From: CAVZCK01 sp963773735
GTDB lineage: Bacteria > Pseudomonadota > Alphaproteobacteria > Rhizobiales > Rhodomicrobiaceae
Direction: 5' to 3'
Length of the DNA: 64,000 nt
Assembly: GCA_963773735.1 (NCBI GenBank)
Contig: CAVZCK010000034.1
Span: forward strand, 168,833 to 232,832
Part shown: piece by piece, positions 47,397 to 56,461 of the stretch
Layout of the letters: each line of letters begins with the position of its first letter
Position numbering within the stretch: position 1 is the first letter of the stretch
The notes under the pieces: model-generated
The model's input: only the letters and a program-made list of their open reading frames with translations
Told to the model about the DNA's origin: nothing
The model's database searches: none
Made by a program: the position numbers and the translations under genes

Positions 47397-48203
47397 TTAG
47401 CTCGCGCCTGCGCCAGCCTTGCCGCGGATCATGCCCCGGCTCGGATCGTAGCCGCGCACTGCGCCGGCGAAGAAAATCGCGAAGGCCAAAAGGGTCCAGC
47501 CGAGTGCCTGCCAATTGAGCTGGCTGTAGAGCGCGAAACGGATCAGTTCGACGCCCTGGGTGAACGGATTGACGGCGCAGACATCGCGCAGCAGCGGCGA
47601 GCTTTCCTGCATCTTCCAGAGCGGATAAAGCGCGGTCGACAGGAAGAACATCGGGAAGATGACGAAATTCATCACGCCGGCGAAATTCTCCAGCCGGTCG
47701 ATGGTGGAGGAGAGCAGCAGCCCGAGCGCACCGAGCATGAGCCCTGAAATCACCAGCGCCGGGAGCACGAACAAATAACCCGGCCAGGGGAGGACGATTC
47801 CGGTCGCCGCGGCGATGGCCAGGAAGGTGTAAACCTGCAGGACGGAAATCACGCAGCCGGCGACCAGCTTGCAGAACAGGAGCCACCAGCGCGGCAGGGG
47901 GCTCGTCAGCAGAAGACGCATCGAACCCATCTCGCGGTCGTAGACCAGGGAGAGCGAGGACTGCATGCCGTTGAAAAGCTGGACCATGCCGCAGAGCCCC
48001 GGCACGATATAGACGTCGTAAGTGATGTAGGTCTGATAAGGCGGGATGATCGAGAGGCCGAGCGCGGCGCGAAAGCCCGCGGCGAAGACGATCAGCCAGA
48101 CCAGCGGGCGGACCAGTGCCGCGATGAAGCGCTCTCTTTGTGTGATGAAGCGCAGCGCCTCGCGCCATATGATGGCGAGGAGCGCGGTCAGCCAGGCGTT
48201 CAC
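47397..48203 (-). CDS. lutF: ABC-2 type transporter permease, LutF-like
   Basis: A 268-residue inner-membrane protein with six helices and the ABC-2 features (RERFIAALVRPLVWLIVFA, YDREMGSMRLLLTSPLPRWW). It resembles the permease of the PQQ-dehydrogenase-associated ABC system, LutF in methylotrophs. Its ATG overlaps the stop of the ATPase (ATGA), an upstream-ATPase order typical of this system. Together with LutA and the beta-propeller it is inferred to move lanthanide or its complex across the inner membrane. Confidence 0.85.
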   Translation of the reverse strand: MNAWLTALLAIIWREALRFITQRERFIAALVRPLVWLIVFAAGFRAALGLSIIPPYQTYITYDVYIVPGLCGMVQLFNGMQSSLSLVYDREMGSMRLLLTSPLPRWWLLFCKLVAGCVISVLQVYTFLAIAAATGIVLPWPGYLFVLPALVISGLMLGALGLLLSSTIDRLENFAGVMNFVIFPMFFLSTALYPLWKMQESSPLLRDVCAVNPFTQGVELIRFALYSQLNWQALGWTLLAFAIFFAGAVRGYDPSRGMIRGKAGAGAS

Positions 48204-48925
48204 AGCACGGCCTCCGTCTGGGTCAGCGCCGCAAATCTGTCGGCGAGCCGCTCCTCCCCGGACACCTCCTCCATCAGGCCCTGCGCCACGATGCGTCCGC
48301 GGTGCAGGATGACGAGCTCGTCGTCGGGCTCCACCTCATCGACGAGATGCGTCGCCCAAAGCGCCGTCAGGCCCTCGTTCCGGCAGAGCGCATGAACATG
48401 CGCGGTGATCGACAGACGCGTGGAGACGTCGAGGCCGACGGTCGGCTCGTCGAGAAGGAGCAGCGAGGGCCCATGGATGAGGGCGCGTGCGATCTCCATC
48501 CGCCTTCGGTGACCGCCATTCAGATTGCGCGCCTTCTCGCCGGAGCGCTCGCGCATCCCGAGCCGGTCAAGCGCCGCTTCGATGCGGCTTGCGGCCCGCC
48601 GTCCGGAGAGGCCATGCAGCGCGGCGTAATAGGTCAGGTTGCGCCATACCGTCAGATCGAGATCGAGCGTCGGCTGCTGAAACACCACGCCTATGCGGGC
48701 CAGCGCTTTACGCGGATGTTTGGCAAGATCGATGCCGGCAATCTCGATATGGCCCGCGCTCGGCAGAAAAAGCCGGGTCAGGAGTGCAAACAGGGTCGTT
48801 TTGCCCGCGCCATTTGGGCCGAGCAGCGCACAGAAATCGCCGGGCGCGACCTCGAAGGAGACGTCATCGAGCGCGGGCTTCGAGCCGTAGTCGAAGGATA
48901 GATGCGATACGGCCAGGCCGCTCAT
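48200..48925 (-). CDS. lutE: ABC-2 type transporter ATP-binding protein, LutE-like
   Basis: A 241-residue ATPase: Walker A LGPNGAGKTTL, Q-loop VVFQQPTLDLDLTV, signature NLNGGHRRRMEIARAL, Walker B LLLLDEPTVGLD, H-loop WATHLVDEV. The DLDLTVWRNL sequence after the Q-loop is typical of the PQQ-associated/Lut ATPase group. First gene of a two-gene operon with the permease. Confidence 0.88.
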   Translation of the reverse strand: MSGLAVSHLSFDYGSKPALDDVSFEVAPGDFCALLGPNGAGKTTLFALLTRLFLPSAGHIEIAGIDLAKHPRKALARIGVVFQQPTLDLDLTVWRNLTYYAALHGLSGRRAASRIEAALDRLGMRERSGEKARNLNGGHRRRMEIARALIHGPSLLLLDEPTVGLDVSTRLSITAHVHALCRNEGLTALWATHLVDEVEPDDELVILHRGRIVAQGLMEEVSGEERLADRFAALTQTEAVL

Positions 48926-48961
48926 AGCGCGTTCGCCTCAAGAAACTGCGGAGATGCTTGC

Positions 48962-49209
48962 ATGTGGCCCGCCATCTGTGATGCGCGATTCGGGCGGATC
49001 GCACGCAGTATCAAGCTTTATACAGAGCCACTTTCGCCAAGGAAAGGTCGCCGGCCAGCGCGGAGAGATACGATAAGGCTCGGCAACAGGCTGTAGGCGA
49101 GTATTTCTATCGTCGCCACGCAAAACTCGACCGAGATCTTGCCGTCCGTGTAAGGGCATTTAAGGTTGTTACACAAGTAACATCTACGTGTGCATCACGA
49201 ATTTATTGA
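48962..49209 (+). pseudogene. Possible small frameshifted ORF
   Basis: An ATG at 48962 opens MWPAICDA; after a shift near 48985 the frame reads DRTQYQALYRATFAKERSP and ERYDKARQQAVGEYFYRRHA up to a TGA at 49207-49209. The composition looks protein-like (balanced, few Arg-runs), but I recognise no family. It could equally be chance. It fills most of the 390-bp gap between lutE and gfa. Confidence 0.2.
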
Positions 49210-49316
49210 ATTCTGGAAACTAATCCGGCCTGCCGTACCGTGATAAAATGACCGTCAAAGGCGAAAAAGGAAAGCTTGCCTTGCTTGAATTTCAATAAAA
49301 ATGGGAGGAAGTGACG

Positions 49317-49890
49317 ATGACCGTTTCGATTTATCCGGCCGTGGACAATGGTGTCCGTCCAGGCGTCGCGGGCTTCAGCGGCGGCAAGCTCTATTGCCAT
49401 TGCCCGACCGACCGCGTCGAGGTCACCGTGACCAGCAACAGCGCGCATAATCATGTCTGCGGCTGCAGCAAATGCTGGAAGCCGGCCGGCGCGCTGTTTT
49501 CGCAGGTTGCGGTGGTGCCCCGCAGCGCATTGAGCGTCACCGCGAATGGGCAAAAGCTGGCGATCGTCGATCCTTCCGCGGCGATTCAGCGCTATGCCTG
49601 CAAAGGGTGCGGTGTACACATGTACGGGCGCATCGAAAATACCGCCCACCCGTTTTACGGCCTCGACTTCATCCACACCGAGCTGTCTCCACAGCAGGGC
49701 TGGTCGGCGCCGGAGTTTGCCGCCTTCGTGTCGTCGATCATCGAGACCGGCACGCCTCCGTCGATGCTGGGCCCGATTCTGCGCGCGCCTGAACGAGCTC
49801 GGCCTGCCGCCCTATGACTGCCTGTCACCGGCGCTCATGGATGCAATCGCGACGCATGTTGCGAAATCGAAAGGGACGCTCGCGGCTTAA
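49317..49890 (+). CDS. gfa: Glutathione-dependent formaldehyde-activating enzyme (S-hydroxymethylglutathione synthase), late frameshift
   Basis: Gfa speeds the condensation of formaldehyde with glutathione, feeding formaldehyde oxidation. The ~190-residue protein has the zinc-site cysteines Cys27 and Cys29 (LYCHCPTD), Cys48, Cys50 and Cys53 (VCGCSKCW), and Cys95 and Cys98 (YACKGCGVHMYG). The first frame ends at ~49817; a one-base shift near 49790 gives the expected ELGLPPYDCLSPALMDAIA and a stop at 49888. ATG at 49317 has GGGAGGAAG at 49303-49311. Its position next to xox/lut and pqqA suits formaldehyde detoxification during methanol oxidation. Confidence 0.92.
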
Positions 49891-50058
49891 CGCTTGCGGC
49901 AGCTCTTGAGCAAACGGTATCGCTCGGCCGGGATCTCTTCAATGTGAAGGGATCGCGGCCGAGGCTTTTGCAACAGGTTGCCCGACCCCGCCCCGGATTG
50001 CTCAAAGGCCCGTGGCGCTATCGTCTCCGGGCACGGAAGCAGCCCACTCAACAACAAC

Positions 50059-50092
50059 AGCTCCGCAGCAGCGATTGCCGCGCGGAGCTTTT
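50059..50092 (+). terminator. Candidate terminator between gfa and pqqA
   Basis: AGCTCCGC (50059-50066) pairs with GCGGAGCT (50082-50089), followed by TTTT on the plus strand. It lies 170 bases after gfa and ~65 bases past the end of the convergent pqqA, so it may serve either. Confidence 0.4.
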
Positions 50093-50155
50093 ATGTCTAA
50101 TCGGCTGTTCGAAGGCCGGATTGGGCAGGCGCCCCGGTCCTTCGGTGTCGTTCAG

Positions 50156-50254
50156 CTATTTGCGGGCGGTGAGCCGAGCCGGCAGATAGGCTGTGACTTC
50201 AAGGCTGGTTTCCTTCGAGGTCACTTCCGGCTTCTGCCACGATTTCTTCTGCAT
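50156..50254 (-). CDS. pqqA: PQQ precursor peptide PqqA (32 residues)
   Basis: A 32-residue peptide from an ATG at 50254 to a TAG at 50156-50158: MQKKSWQKPEV, then SLEVTAYLPARL. The Glu19-x3-Tyr23 pair (EVTAY) is the pair cross-linked to make PQQ, in the normal context of a WxxP-V N-terminal part recognised by PqqD and a YxPA C-terminal part. AAGGGAGA lies 7 bases before the start. No pqqB, C, D or E is in the window, so this is either the only pqqA separated from the rest or an extra copy next to the methanol dehydrogenase genes. Confidence 0.85.
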   Translation of the reverse strand: MQKKSWQKPEVTSKETSLEVTAYLPARLTARK

Positions 50255-50413
50255 TGGCGCATCTCCCTTTCGCTCATGGTCGAGCATCACGGTGCACATC
50301 GCACTGGCCACCCATCATAGTGGCCCATGCCGAATGCTCAAAGCCCAAATCTCCGGCCTATGTTCCGGGCCTGGTCACAAAGCCGTTGCCCCAGCGGAAT
50401 CGGTCTTGTGCAC

Positions 50414-51335
50414 TCATTCGGCGGCGGCCGGCAGCGGAGCGAGGCTCGCGCTCTCGTCCTGGCGGCGCCGGAACTTGGCGGCGAAGAAATCGAGGAATAC
50501 TCTGACCTTCGGCGAGATATGCCGCGAAGACGGGAACAGCGCCCAGATCGCGGTGTCACCGGCGACCTCGTAGTTCTCCAGGACCGGCACGAGCTGGCGG
50601 TCCTCAATGAGGTCATGCGTTTTCATGCCTGAAATCCGCACGATGCCGAGCCCGTAATGCGCCGCCTCGATCAGCATCTCGGTGCTGTTGCTCGACAGCG
50701 TGCCGCTGACACGAACGGAAACGTCCGATTCGCCGTTCGAGAACCGCCAGACCGAATGATCGCTGAGAACGAGGCAATTGTGATTGGCCAGATCGTTGGG
50801 CGTAAGCGGCCTGCCGTTCTTCTCGATATAGCCGGGTGATGCGAGGATGAAATATTTGTCCGGAGCGAGGCGTTTGGCGATAAGCTGGCTATCGGGCAGC
50901 GGACCTGTGCGGATCGCCACATCGTAGCCTTCCTCCAGAATGTCGACGATCCGGTCGGTCAGATTGAGATCCAGACTGACATTCGGATGCTTCTGCTGGA
51001 ACTCGCAGATCCAGGGACGGATCGAGCGGCCAAGCGCGGCCGGCGCCGTCACGCGCAGCGTGCCGCGAGGATGTGTCGCCGAACTCGGCCAAACATTCAC
51101 GGACCTCATCGATCTCGGCGAGGATGCGGGTGACCGACCGGAGCAGCATTTCGCCTTCCTCGGTGATGCGGATCATGCGCGTGTTCCGGTCGAAAAGCCG
51201 TACGCCGAGCGAATTCTCCAGCGTCTGGAGCCTCTTGCTCACATTGCCGGGGGTCATCTCCAGCTCTGACGCGGCAGCCGAAATGTTGCTCAGAGCTGCC
51301 ACGCGGGCGAATACCCGCATTCCATGGACGTCCAT
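50414..51335 (-). CDS. LysR-family transcriptional regulator, frameshifted
   Basis: The N-terminal winged helix-turn-helix (MDVHGMRVFARVAALSNISA, SKRLQTLENSLGVRLFDRNT) and the effector-binding domain (RGTLRVTAPAALGRSIRPWI, ILEEGYDVAIRTGPLPDSQL) are in different frames, joined by a one-base shift near 51075. Total ~306 residues, normal for the CrgA/DsdC-like group. ATG at 51335 has GGGAGGATC upstream. Upstream of pqqA on the same strand, 159 bases apart; it might regulate pqqA or gfa, which is inference. Confidence 0.87.
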
Positions 51336-51529
51336 TGCAGATCCTCCCATAGATATCATCGCGGCTTGCGCAGCTCGCGCTGCCGCGTTCTTGACGACCT
51401 GATGAGTTCGATGATGAGTTGGTCGCCATCTGGTCCAGCAGACCTCGCCTGCTTTCGGACGATGTGTCCATTCGGTGCACCGCGCACCGCCTACACCGAT
51501 GCGCCGATCCATGTCATGATAATCCCATT

Positions 51530-52195
51530 ATGGATGGTTGCAATCTTCGTCACATTACAAAGACAGCATTTACCGCCGTCATTCTTGCTGCAGCCATCCG
51601 ATCCGCCGGAACGTCCTCTCCGGCGCACGCTTCCGAGCCACCGCGGCACGGCCCGCGGCTGCATAATCCGTTCTGTGACGTGCCGACCTACGTCCGGCGC
51701 GACCTCCTCACCCAGGGGCTGGCGGCGATCGACGAAAATGGTCACCCAGTGATCTATATCGGGCGCGACGAGGCGATGGGTGACCCGGCCTACCGGGACT
51801 TTCTGATGGCCCACGAATGTTGCCACCATACGCGCGGCCATTTGAAGCGGCTCAAGGAAAAGCGCCGCGAAAAACCGCTTCTCGCCTTTTCCGCCGTCAG
51901 CCGCGGCCTGGAGCTCGATGCGGATTGCTGTGCCGCCGTCGCGCTGGCGAAAGCCGAGCGTGCCGACGTGATCCGGGAAACGACGCGGCGGATGCGGTCA
52001 TTCGGCGCCATGCCGACGGGGTCAGGCGGCTATCCGACTGGCGACCTGCGCGCCAATCTCATCGAGGGCTGCGCCGCAAAGAGGACCATGCCGGCGCCCC
52101 CCGACCTGGCCATCCTCGTCGCAGCCGGCAGCAATGGGCGCTCCGTCGAAGTAGCGCCGGCTCAGCGTGGTGCACCTTGTTGCGCAATCGCTTGA
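51530..52195 (+). CDS. Secreted putative zinc metallopeptidase (HExxH)
   Basis: A 221-residue exported protein. The signal-like N-terminus FTAVILAAAIRSAGTSSPAH is followed by HNPFCDVPTYVRRDLL, the HExxH motif HECCHH and, ~40 residues later, LELDADCCAAVAL, where the Glu/Asp could be the third ligand as in gluzincins of the M48 type. The doubled cysteines (HECCHH, DADCC) are unusual. No membrane segment. ATG at 51530 is preferred because it yields the signal peptide. Divergent from the LysR gene. Activity not established. Confidence 0.6.
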   Translation: MDGCNLRHITKTAFTAVILAAAIRSAGTSSPAHASEPPRHGPRLHNPFCDVPTYVRRDLLTQGLAAIDENGHPVIYIGRDEAMGDPAYRDFLMAHECCHHTRGHLKRLKEKRREKPLLAFSAVSRGLELDADCCAAVALAKAERADVIRETTRRMRSFGAMPTGSGGYPTGDLRANLIEGCAAKRTMPAPPDLAILVAAGSNGRSVEVAPAQRGAPCCAIA

Positions 52196-52399
52196 AATTT
52201 CTCTCCAGGGCCAAGATGGGCGCGTCATGCTTTCTTCGGGCGCGGATGACGCAGGCACAGGCGAGATCTGCGCGCTCAGCCGCCGCCGGATCGAGTGTCA
52301 TTCAGTTCAGGAAAGCATGGACCGCATTGCGGTCGCGGCGCATCCCTTGCGTCCGCTCTTCGCAGGCGGCTTCACATCTGGCAATGTGTTGGGCGCGAC

Positions 52400-52519
52400 A
52401 TGGAAAAGGCGACGCCGTCGTGGCAGGCGCGCCGCAAGGTGCGGCTGGCGATCGAGGCCGAAGGCGTCGGCACTGAAGCACTATCGCCGCAGCTTGAACG
52501 GGCGAGCCGTGAGACCTAA
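52400..52519 (+). CDS. Possible 39-residue peptide in a 410-bp gap
   Basis: The stretch 52196-52604 has no recognisable gene. The only plausible small frame is this one (MEKATPSWQARRKVRLAIEA, ending ERASRET), without a good ribosome site. It may be the tail of a decayed gene. Confidence 0.2.
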   Translation: MEKATPSWQARRKVRLAIEAEGVGTEALSPQLERASRET

Positions 52520-52604
52520 GCGTTTGGGGACAGAGCCCGCCCGGGTGGGGTGCGAGGCCCGCGCCCGGATCCATCACCATCCAACCCCGTCCAACACAGG
52601 AGCA

Positions 52605-53105
52605 ATGGCCATGAAACGGGAAGAGCTCACCGAAAAGATCCTCGACATCAAGCGCCAGAAGGGCTGGAGCTGGAAGCACATCACCGACGAGATCGGCGGC
52701 ATCAGCCCGGTCTTGATCGTTGGCGCGCTGCTCGGCCAGCATCGGCTCGTCAAGCCGCTCGCCAAGGCAGCCGCGCAGCTTTTCGGGCTCAGCGACGTCG
52801 AGGAGCGCATGCTGAACGAAGTGCCGATGCGCGGCGCAGGGATGCCGCCGGTCCCGACCGATCCGCTGATCTACCGCTTCTACGAGGTTGTCCTGATCAA
52901 CGGTCCGGCCTGGAAGGCGCTGATCGAGGAAGAATTCGGCGATGGCATCATGTCGGCCATCGACTTCGATTTTGAAATCGAGCGCCAGCCCGATCCGAAG
53001 GGCGACCGCGTGAAGATTGGCATGTCGGGCAAATTCCTGCCCTATAAATATTTCGGCGCGGCGCAGGGCATTCCGCCGCTTGGCCTCAAGGAATTGGACG
53101 AATAG
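52605..53105 (+). CDS. cynS: Cyanate hydratase (cyanase)
   Basis: Cyanase converts cyanate and bicarbonate to CO2 and carbamate (then ammonia); it detoxifies cyanate and supplies nitrogen. The 166-residue protein has the N-terminal helical domain (LTEKILDIKRQKGWSWKHIT) and the catalytic C-terminal domain with Arg91 and Glu94 in IYRFYEVV and Ser117 in GDGIMSAIDF. ATG at 52605 has ACAGGAG just before. A strong terminator follows at 53129. No cynT or cynX neighbours; it seems a single-gene unit. Confidence 0.95.
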   Translation: MAMKREELTEKILDIKRQKGWSWKHITDEIGGISPVLIVGALLGQHRLVKPLAKAAAQLFGLSDVEERMLNEVPMRGAGMPPVPTDPLIYRFYEVVLINGPAWKALIEEEFGDGIMSAIDFDFEIERQPDPKGDRVKIGMSGKFLPYKYFGAAQGIPPLGLKELDE

Positions 53106-53128
53106 AGGCGTCTTAGCCGCGCAAGCTG

Positions 53129-53166
53129 AAAGCCATATCCGCTGGAGCAGCCGGCGATATGGCTTT
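53129..53166 (+). terminator. Intrinsic terminator after cynS
   Basis: AAAGCCATAT and ATATGGCTTT flank a GC-rich loop (CGCTGGAGCAGCCGGCG region) and TTTT ends the stem, 24 bases after the cyanase stop. The stem is nearly perfect and bidirectional in form. Confidence 0.75.
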
Positions 53167-53318
53167 TCAAGGGTTTGTGAGCGCTTGGCTTTCGAGCGGC
53201 GAAGGGCAAGCGTAACCGCCGGGCCACGAATGGCCGGTTCTACCGCCGCAAAACCGCGGCGAACTTGCGGCCATTCCAGACAGGGTGTAGCGTTCGCTCG
53301 ACGATCTTTAGGGCGGGC

Positions 53319-53876
53319 ATGGTGCAATCTCCCCATTTCAAGTGCTGGCGGCTGGCCTTTTTCCTCCTGGTTGCAATGGGCTGGGCAACCTCCGCTTCGG
53401 CGGGCGATCTCATTTCAGAGCTGAAGATCGGCGTTCTCGACCATGATGTGCCGGATCTGTGGAGCGGCTTTCGCCGGGAGGAGAATTCCGCCGACATCAA
53501 TCTCGAAGCTCTTCTGTCGCCGTCGGTGATGTTTTTCGGCGGCATCTTGCGCCCCGCGATCGGTGGGACGGTCAATACCCGCGGCGAGACGAGCCACGCC
53601 TATATCGATGCCCGCTGGCAATATGAGCTGCCGGACGGCGTCTTTTTCGGCTTGGGCGTCGGCGCCGCGATCCATAACGGCAATCTGGACGCCAGCGACC
53701 CGGACAGAAAGGCGCTCGGCTCGCGCGTTCTGTTCCACATTCCGATCGAGCTCGGCTACCGTTTTGACGAGCACAATAGCTTCTCGGTTTATTTCGAGCA
53801 TACCTCGAACGCCTATACGCAGGATTATAACGAGGGCTTGGACCGCCTTGGCGTGCGTTACGGCTACCGGTTTTGA
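53319..53876 (+). CDS. PagL-like lipid A 3-O-deacylase (acyloxyacyl hydrolase)
   Basis: A 185-residue outer-membrane beta-barrel enzyme. The signal peptide (LAFFLLVAMGWATSASAG) is followed by amphipathic strands and the catalytic pair His161-Ser163 in YFEHTSNAY; the acidic partner is likely in the following NEGLDRLG. The C-terminus ends in aromatic-rich YGYRF, as outer-membrane proteins do. Removes the 3-O acyl chain of lipid A. The ATG at 53319 matches the signal peptide. Convergent with and overlapping the small minus-strand gene by 13 bases. Confidence 0.85.
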   Translation: MVQSPHFKCWRLAFFLLVAMGWATSASAGDLISELKIGVLDHDVPDLWSGFRREENSADINLEALLSPSVMFFGGILRPAIGGTVNTRGETSHAYIDARWQYELPDGVFFGLGVGAAIHNGNLDASDPDRKALGSRVLFHIPIELGYRFDEHNSFSVYFEHTSNAYTQDYNEGLDRLGVRYGYRF

Positions 53877-54211
53877 AGCACCTCGCCGAGCCCATAGCAA
53901 ATTGGATGGACGCGCCTGGATTTCCGCGCGGCGGCTTTGCAGCCGCGCGCTTCGGCGATCGTTCGTGTGCCCACGGAGATGAGGACACGAGCGCCGTGCT
54001 TCGAGAGCAACAAATACCCTCCTAATGACGGACCGTTGCGGAACCGAGCTTGCGCCGCCGCATCCTGCGGATTGGCAGCAAGGCGCGCGACAAACCGTTG
54101 CCAGATCGGCGTAAGGTCGCGCCCCTCATAGGCGAGACGGACCAGACGGGCCATGCCCAACAGCTCGGCGCTAGTGTCTGCGTATTCGACCGCTGTCGGC
54201 GCTGATTTCAT
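53864..54211 (-). CDS. Hypothetical protein, probably truncated
   Basis: A ~115-residue frame. The N-terminal part (SAELLGMARLVRLAYEGRDL, then TPIWQRFV and ANPQDAAA) resembles the start of a TPR-like family in Rhizobiales that goes on as DAAALMDLST...; from ~residue 55 the sequence departs and ends in a basic tail. Either a truncated copy or a frameshift near 54040. No function can be given. Confidence 0.4.
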   Translation of the reverse strand: MKSAPTAVEYADTSAELLGMARLVRLAYEGRDLTPIWQRFVARLAANPQDAAAQARFRNGPSLGGYLLLSKHGARVLISVGTRTIAEARGCKAAARKSRRVHPICYGLGEVLQNR

Positions 54212-54389
54212 ATTGTGGTCTTCCTGCGGAGGCCGCATTCACCGAATGCCGCCGGGCGAGCGACTCCCGCGCCGGCCAGCCATCAAACCTCATGGCAGGA
54301 TGCATCATCTTAAGCGCGTGCCAGCGCCAAGCTTGCCGCTTAGTGCTGGTGCGTAGCTGACCTTGGCAACGACAGGAGCGCAGCACCGA

Positions 54390-55666
54390 TCAAGTGGCGG
54401 GGACGCCCGGCTCCGTTTCGCGCTCGATATCGGAGAGCGGCTCGTGGTGAAGCGTGGCTTCGAAGGCCTGCAGGCGCTTATAGATCGAAATCAGTTCGAC
54501 GATCGTGCTCCAGCTATTGACGAGATATTGGAAGAACGATTCCACCTGGTTGAAGGCTCTTATGATTTGCTGCATGACGCCGAGAGTGAAGCCGGTGGCA
54601 ACGATGGTTGGACCCAGCGCAACATAGGGAACAAGCACGCTTGCCTGCAAATAGCTGTAACGGGCGATGTTGAAATAAAGATAATTAAAATAGATGCGGA
54701 AGTAATTCCGCCGGACATTGGCAAAAAGCTCGGCGAGGGTTGGTGGCTGAGCCCGATCCGTGTGGTCCTCACCGAGGACGAGCTCTTTGCGATAAGCGGC
54801 CTCGACGCGTTGATTCCGGAATTGAAGGCCCGGAAGACGGATGCCTGCGAGAGCAAGCAAACCAGTACCGAAGGCCGCCCAAAGAATTGCGACGAAGACA
54901 AGAGCCTGTGACACTTCCCCGACAATCGGGAGCACCTTCACATATGCCGAAAGCACCCAAAGAATGGGCAGAAAAGCAATCAACGTCATGATCGAATTGA
55001 TCAGGCTGACACCAAGGTTTTCCGTGATGGTTGCAAAACGCATCGTGTTTCCTGAACACGCTGCGATGCGCCCTCGATGTTGCGCAGCTTCGACCAGTTC
55101 TCAACGTAGTAGTCATTCATAGCCGTCCGCCAACGGAAGACGTAATGGCTGACGATAAAGCGATTGAGCACGGCGGTGATGATATAGACAGAGGCGATGC
55201 TGAAAAAGGTCAGGAGCAGAGCATAGTAAGCGTCAATTGTCACGTTTCCGGGTTCTGCGAGCGCGTTTTGTATTGTGTTGTAGAATGCGCCGAACCAATC
55301 ATTAATCATGACATTGAGCTGGACCTGGAACCAGGTCACGAAAATGATGATCGCCGACACCACCACCGACCACAAGAACCAGCGATGCGGTGAGAACCGT
55401 CCCCAGAGTGCACAGAAGATCGCGCCGACGACGATCATATATTGATAGAGCCAGATGTCGCTCGCCGCGGCGACCGAGACTTGCAAGGCTGCATTGGGGG
55501 CGGCGCCCGGCGGTATCTCCGGATAGCCGTAGCCGAACAACGCGCCGATGCTGAGCGACGGGCCCAGATCGCGGACGACGGCATACCAGAGAGCCATGGA
55601 CAAGCCGGTCCACAGAATAGCGGAGAGAAAGAAAAGCTTCGGTCGGGGAAAGAATGAGACGAACAC
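54390..55666 (-). CDS. SbmA/BacA-type peptide transporter, frameshifted
   Basis: An inner-membrane importer of antimicrobial peptides and modified peptides; in rhizobia BacA is needed for symbiosis and very-long-chain lipid A. Frame one (55001-55666) has the SbmA N-terminus MFVSFFPRPKLFFLSAILW, WFQVQLNVMINDWFGAFYNT, and FRWRTAMNDYYVENW. Frame two (54390-55043) continues MRFATITENLGVSLINSIMT, RRNYFRIYFNYLYFNIARYS and FFQYLVNSWSTIVELISIYK. A one-base shift near 55040 joins them into ~425 residues, the normal length. No ATPase domain, as in SbmA. Confidence 0.88.
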
Positions 55667-55733
55667 GGGAACTCAGCCTCGTTGACGCGCGACCTCCAAA
55701 TGGGCCGGCAAGTTATGTTTATGGTCGGCTGCC

Positions 55734-55902
55734 CTAGCGGAGCGAATTTGACATCCGAGTTCCCGCCTGTCGCGAGCTCGCGCTCAAATGTCAAATTCAA
55801 AAGCTCCACTGGAATCATAAAGTTGCGAGCGGTCCTTTTGATTCCGGCATTTGCTCTCGAGCGTGCTGCAAGCGGATGCAAATGCCGGAATTGGACCACT
55901 AG
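55734..55902 (+). repeat. Bipartite palindromic repeat, copy 3
   Basis: ~169 bp, closely matching copy 4 286 bases further on. It has the two palindromes in the same orientation as copies 2 and 4. It lies 67 bases upstream of the SbmA/BacA-like start codon, so it occupies that gene's promoter region. Confidence 0.92.
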
Positions 55903-56187
55903 ATGGGCTACGGGCCATATCGGCGCAACCGTCGTCCGCACTTATGGCAGTTTTACGTTGAAAAGACAGCGGCTTATTGCCCATTCCTAAACGTTCGCAA
56001 CGTCGAATTGTTGAAACAAAATACGCTCAACAACGTAGTTGAATAGCGTAGGTGAGTGAGCCTGCCTCAAGCGAATGCACTATGTTTATGGAAATTTTCT
56101 AGCATCACGCGGCCGGGTGGAGCGGCTCAATAATAGTCACTGATTGCTATGACCTCAGTTGGCGGATTGCCTACTCAAGCGTGTGGC

Positions 56188-56355
56188 CTAGTGGAGCGAA
56201 TTTGACATTTGAGTTCCGCCTGTTGCGAGCTCGCGCTCAAATGTCAAATTCAAAAGCTCCACTAGAATCATAAAGTTGCAAGTGGTCCTTTTGATTCCGG
56301 CATTTGCTCTCGAACGTGCTGCAAGCGGATGCAAATGCCGGAATTGGACCACTAG
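56188..56355 (+). repeat. Bipartite palindromic repeat, copy 4
   Basis: 168 bp, from ctagtggagcgaatttgaca to ttggaccactag, with cleaner arms than copy 3 (both aatttgacatttgag arms intact). The 285 bases between copies 3 and 4 hold no gene I can support. Confidence 0.92.
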
Positions 56356-56461
56356 CAGGCCGATCGGCTGGCCTGCCCCGCGTACCGGGGCGCCTCGGCA
56401 ATGCTTGGCGAAATTTCGATGCGGGCCCACTCCCGCGAGCATGGGACGCCGGTCTTGCTGG

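Noticed and set aside
52302..53336. 344-codon minus-strand frame across cynS
   Set aside because: Antisense to the cyanase gene; no recognisable motif and no ribosome site.
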